A stretch of DNA of 5,982 nucleotides. It comes from Saprospiraceae bacterium. GTDB taxonomy: Bacteria > Bacteroidota > Bacteroidia > Chitinophagales > Saprospiraceae. Positions 5,401 to 5,982 of the stretch are shown here, piece by piece. Location: the NCBI GenBank assembly GCA_014379665.1, contig JACMLK010000313.1, positions 1-5,982 of the forward strand, in the 5' to 3' direction. Under the pieces are notes generated by a model. That model saw nothing but the letters and a program-made list of their open reading frames with translations, searched no databases and had not been told where the DNA came from. Position 1 is the first letter of the stretch. Every line of letters begins with the position of its first letter. Made by a program: the position numbers and the translations under genes.

Positions 5401-5982
5401 ATGTATAAAAATAAAAAAGTTATTGTGGTACTGCCGGCTTACAATGCAGGTAGGACATTAGAAAAAACTTACAGAGAAATCCCTTTTGATCTGGTAGATG
5501 AGGTCATCCTTTGTGATGATGCTTCCAGTGATAATACTGTGGCACTTGCTATTTCATTGGGTATACAGCATGTGATTTCCCATGAAAAAAATAAAGGATA
5601 TGGTGGAAATCAAAAATCGCTGTATAATAAATCCCTTGAGCTTGGCGGAGATATTGTGATTATGTTGCACCCGGATTATCAATATACCCCATTGCTCATT
5701 CCATCAATGATCAATATTATCGGGGATGAATTGTATCCGGTTGTTTTAGGCTCAAGGATTCTTGGCAAAGGGGCTTTAAAAGGTGGAATGCCATTATATA
5801 AATATATTGCCAATCGTTTTCTGACACTCACCCAAAATCTGCTTGTTGGTTACAAACTTTCAGAATACCATACCGGATACAGGGCATTCAGCAGACAAGT
5901 GCTGGAATCCATAAAATTTAATAACAACTCAGATGATTTTATATTTGACAATGAGATGTTGTCACAAATCATTTTCAAAGGA
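5401..5982 (+). CDS. Family 2 glycosyltransferase, DPM/DPG-synthase-like (3' end beyond the window)
   Basis: The frame is open from ATG 5401 to the last base, giving 194 residues. The upstream frame hits a TGA at 5356-5358 with no other ATG between, so this start is firm; there is no Shine-Dalgarno. The GT-A fold motifs appear in order: the nucleotide-binding strand VIVVLPAYNAGRTL (7-20), CDDASSDNT (38-46), NKGYGGNQKS (64-73), HPDYQYTP (90-97) at the place of the usual DxD metal site, GSRILGKG (117-124), the acceptor-side YHTGYRAFS (156-164), and FDNEML (182-187). These resemble the dolichyl-phosphate-mannose or undecaprenyl-phosphate glucosyl transferase branch of GT2. Such enzymes move a sugar from a nucleotide donor to a lipid carrier or surface glycan at the cytoplasmic membrane face. 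The His in place of the first DxD Asp is, as I recall, common in one bacterial subgroup. The donor and acceptor cannot be predicted. It follows the microprotein by 62 bp on the same strand and may be co-transcribed. Confidence 0.9.
   Translation, partial: MYKNKKVIVVLPAYNAGRTLEKTYREIPFDLVDEVILCDDASSDNTVALAISLGIQHVISHEKNKGYGGNQKSLYNKSLELGGDIVIMLHPDYQYTPLLIPSMINIIGDELYPVVLGSRILGKGALKGGMPLYKYIANRFLTLTQNLLVGYKLSEYHTGYRAFSRQVLESIKFNNNSDDFIFDNEMLSQIIFKG

Overview
The window looks like chromosomal DNA from a member of the Bacteroidota, possibly a Saprospiraceae- or Sphingobacteriia-like lineage (the lower rank is a guess). The DNA is AT-rich, no start codon has a convincing Shine-Dalgarno sequence at normal spacing, and two intergenic regions carry exact matches to the Bacteroidota sigma-factor -7 consensus TAnnTTTG. 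The DnaE sequence is the long, PHP-complete type usual in that phylum.

Layout from left to right. Positions 1-332 (minus strand, cut by the window edge) encode the first 110 residues of a cytoplasmic-looking coiled-coil protein with a very regular Asn-Gln heptad repeat. A 69-bp divergent intergenic region follows. Positions 402-1382 (plus) encode a TauE/SafE-family multi-pass membrane protein with a TTG start. The 150-bp gap to the next gene holds a 22-bp near-perfect palindrome, extra half-sites and a clear Bacteroidota promoter. Positions 1533-5063 (plus) encode the replicative DNA polymerase III alpha subunit, DnaE. Its real start is almost certainly the ATG at 1533, not the in-frame TTG at 1497 that lies inside the promoter. 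A 152-bp gap follows, with a second TAnnTTTG element, then a 40-codon single-pass membrane microprotein (5216-5338). The window ends inside a family 2 glycosyltransferase (5401-5982, 194 residues visible).

The genes do not form an obvious single pathway. dnaE is a housekeeping gene with its own promoter. The microprotein and the glycosyltransferase are co-directional, 62 bp apart, and may share the promoter at 5170. The coiled-coil gene and the transporter are divergent.

I see no mobile element, CRISPR array, rRNA, tRNA or defence cassette, and no convincing evidence of a new multi-gene system. The most unusual items are the N@d-like coiled coil at the left edge, the palindrome with an in-phase third half-site upstream of dnaE, and the uncharacterised microprotein.
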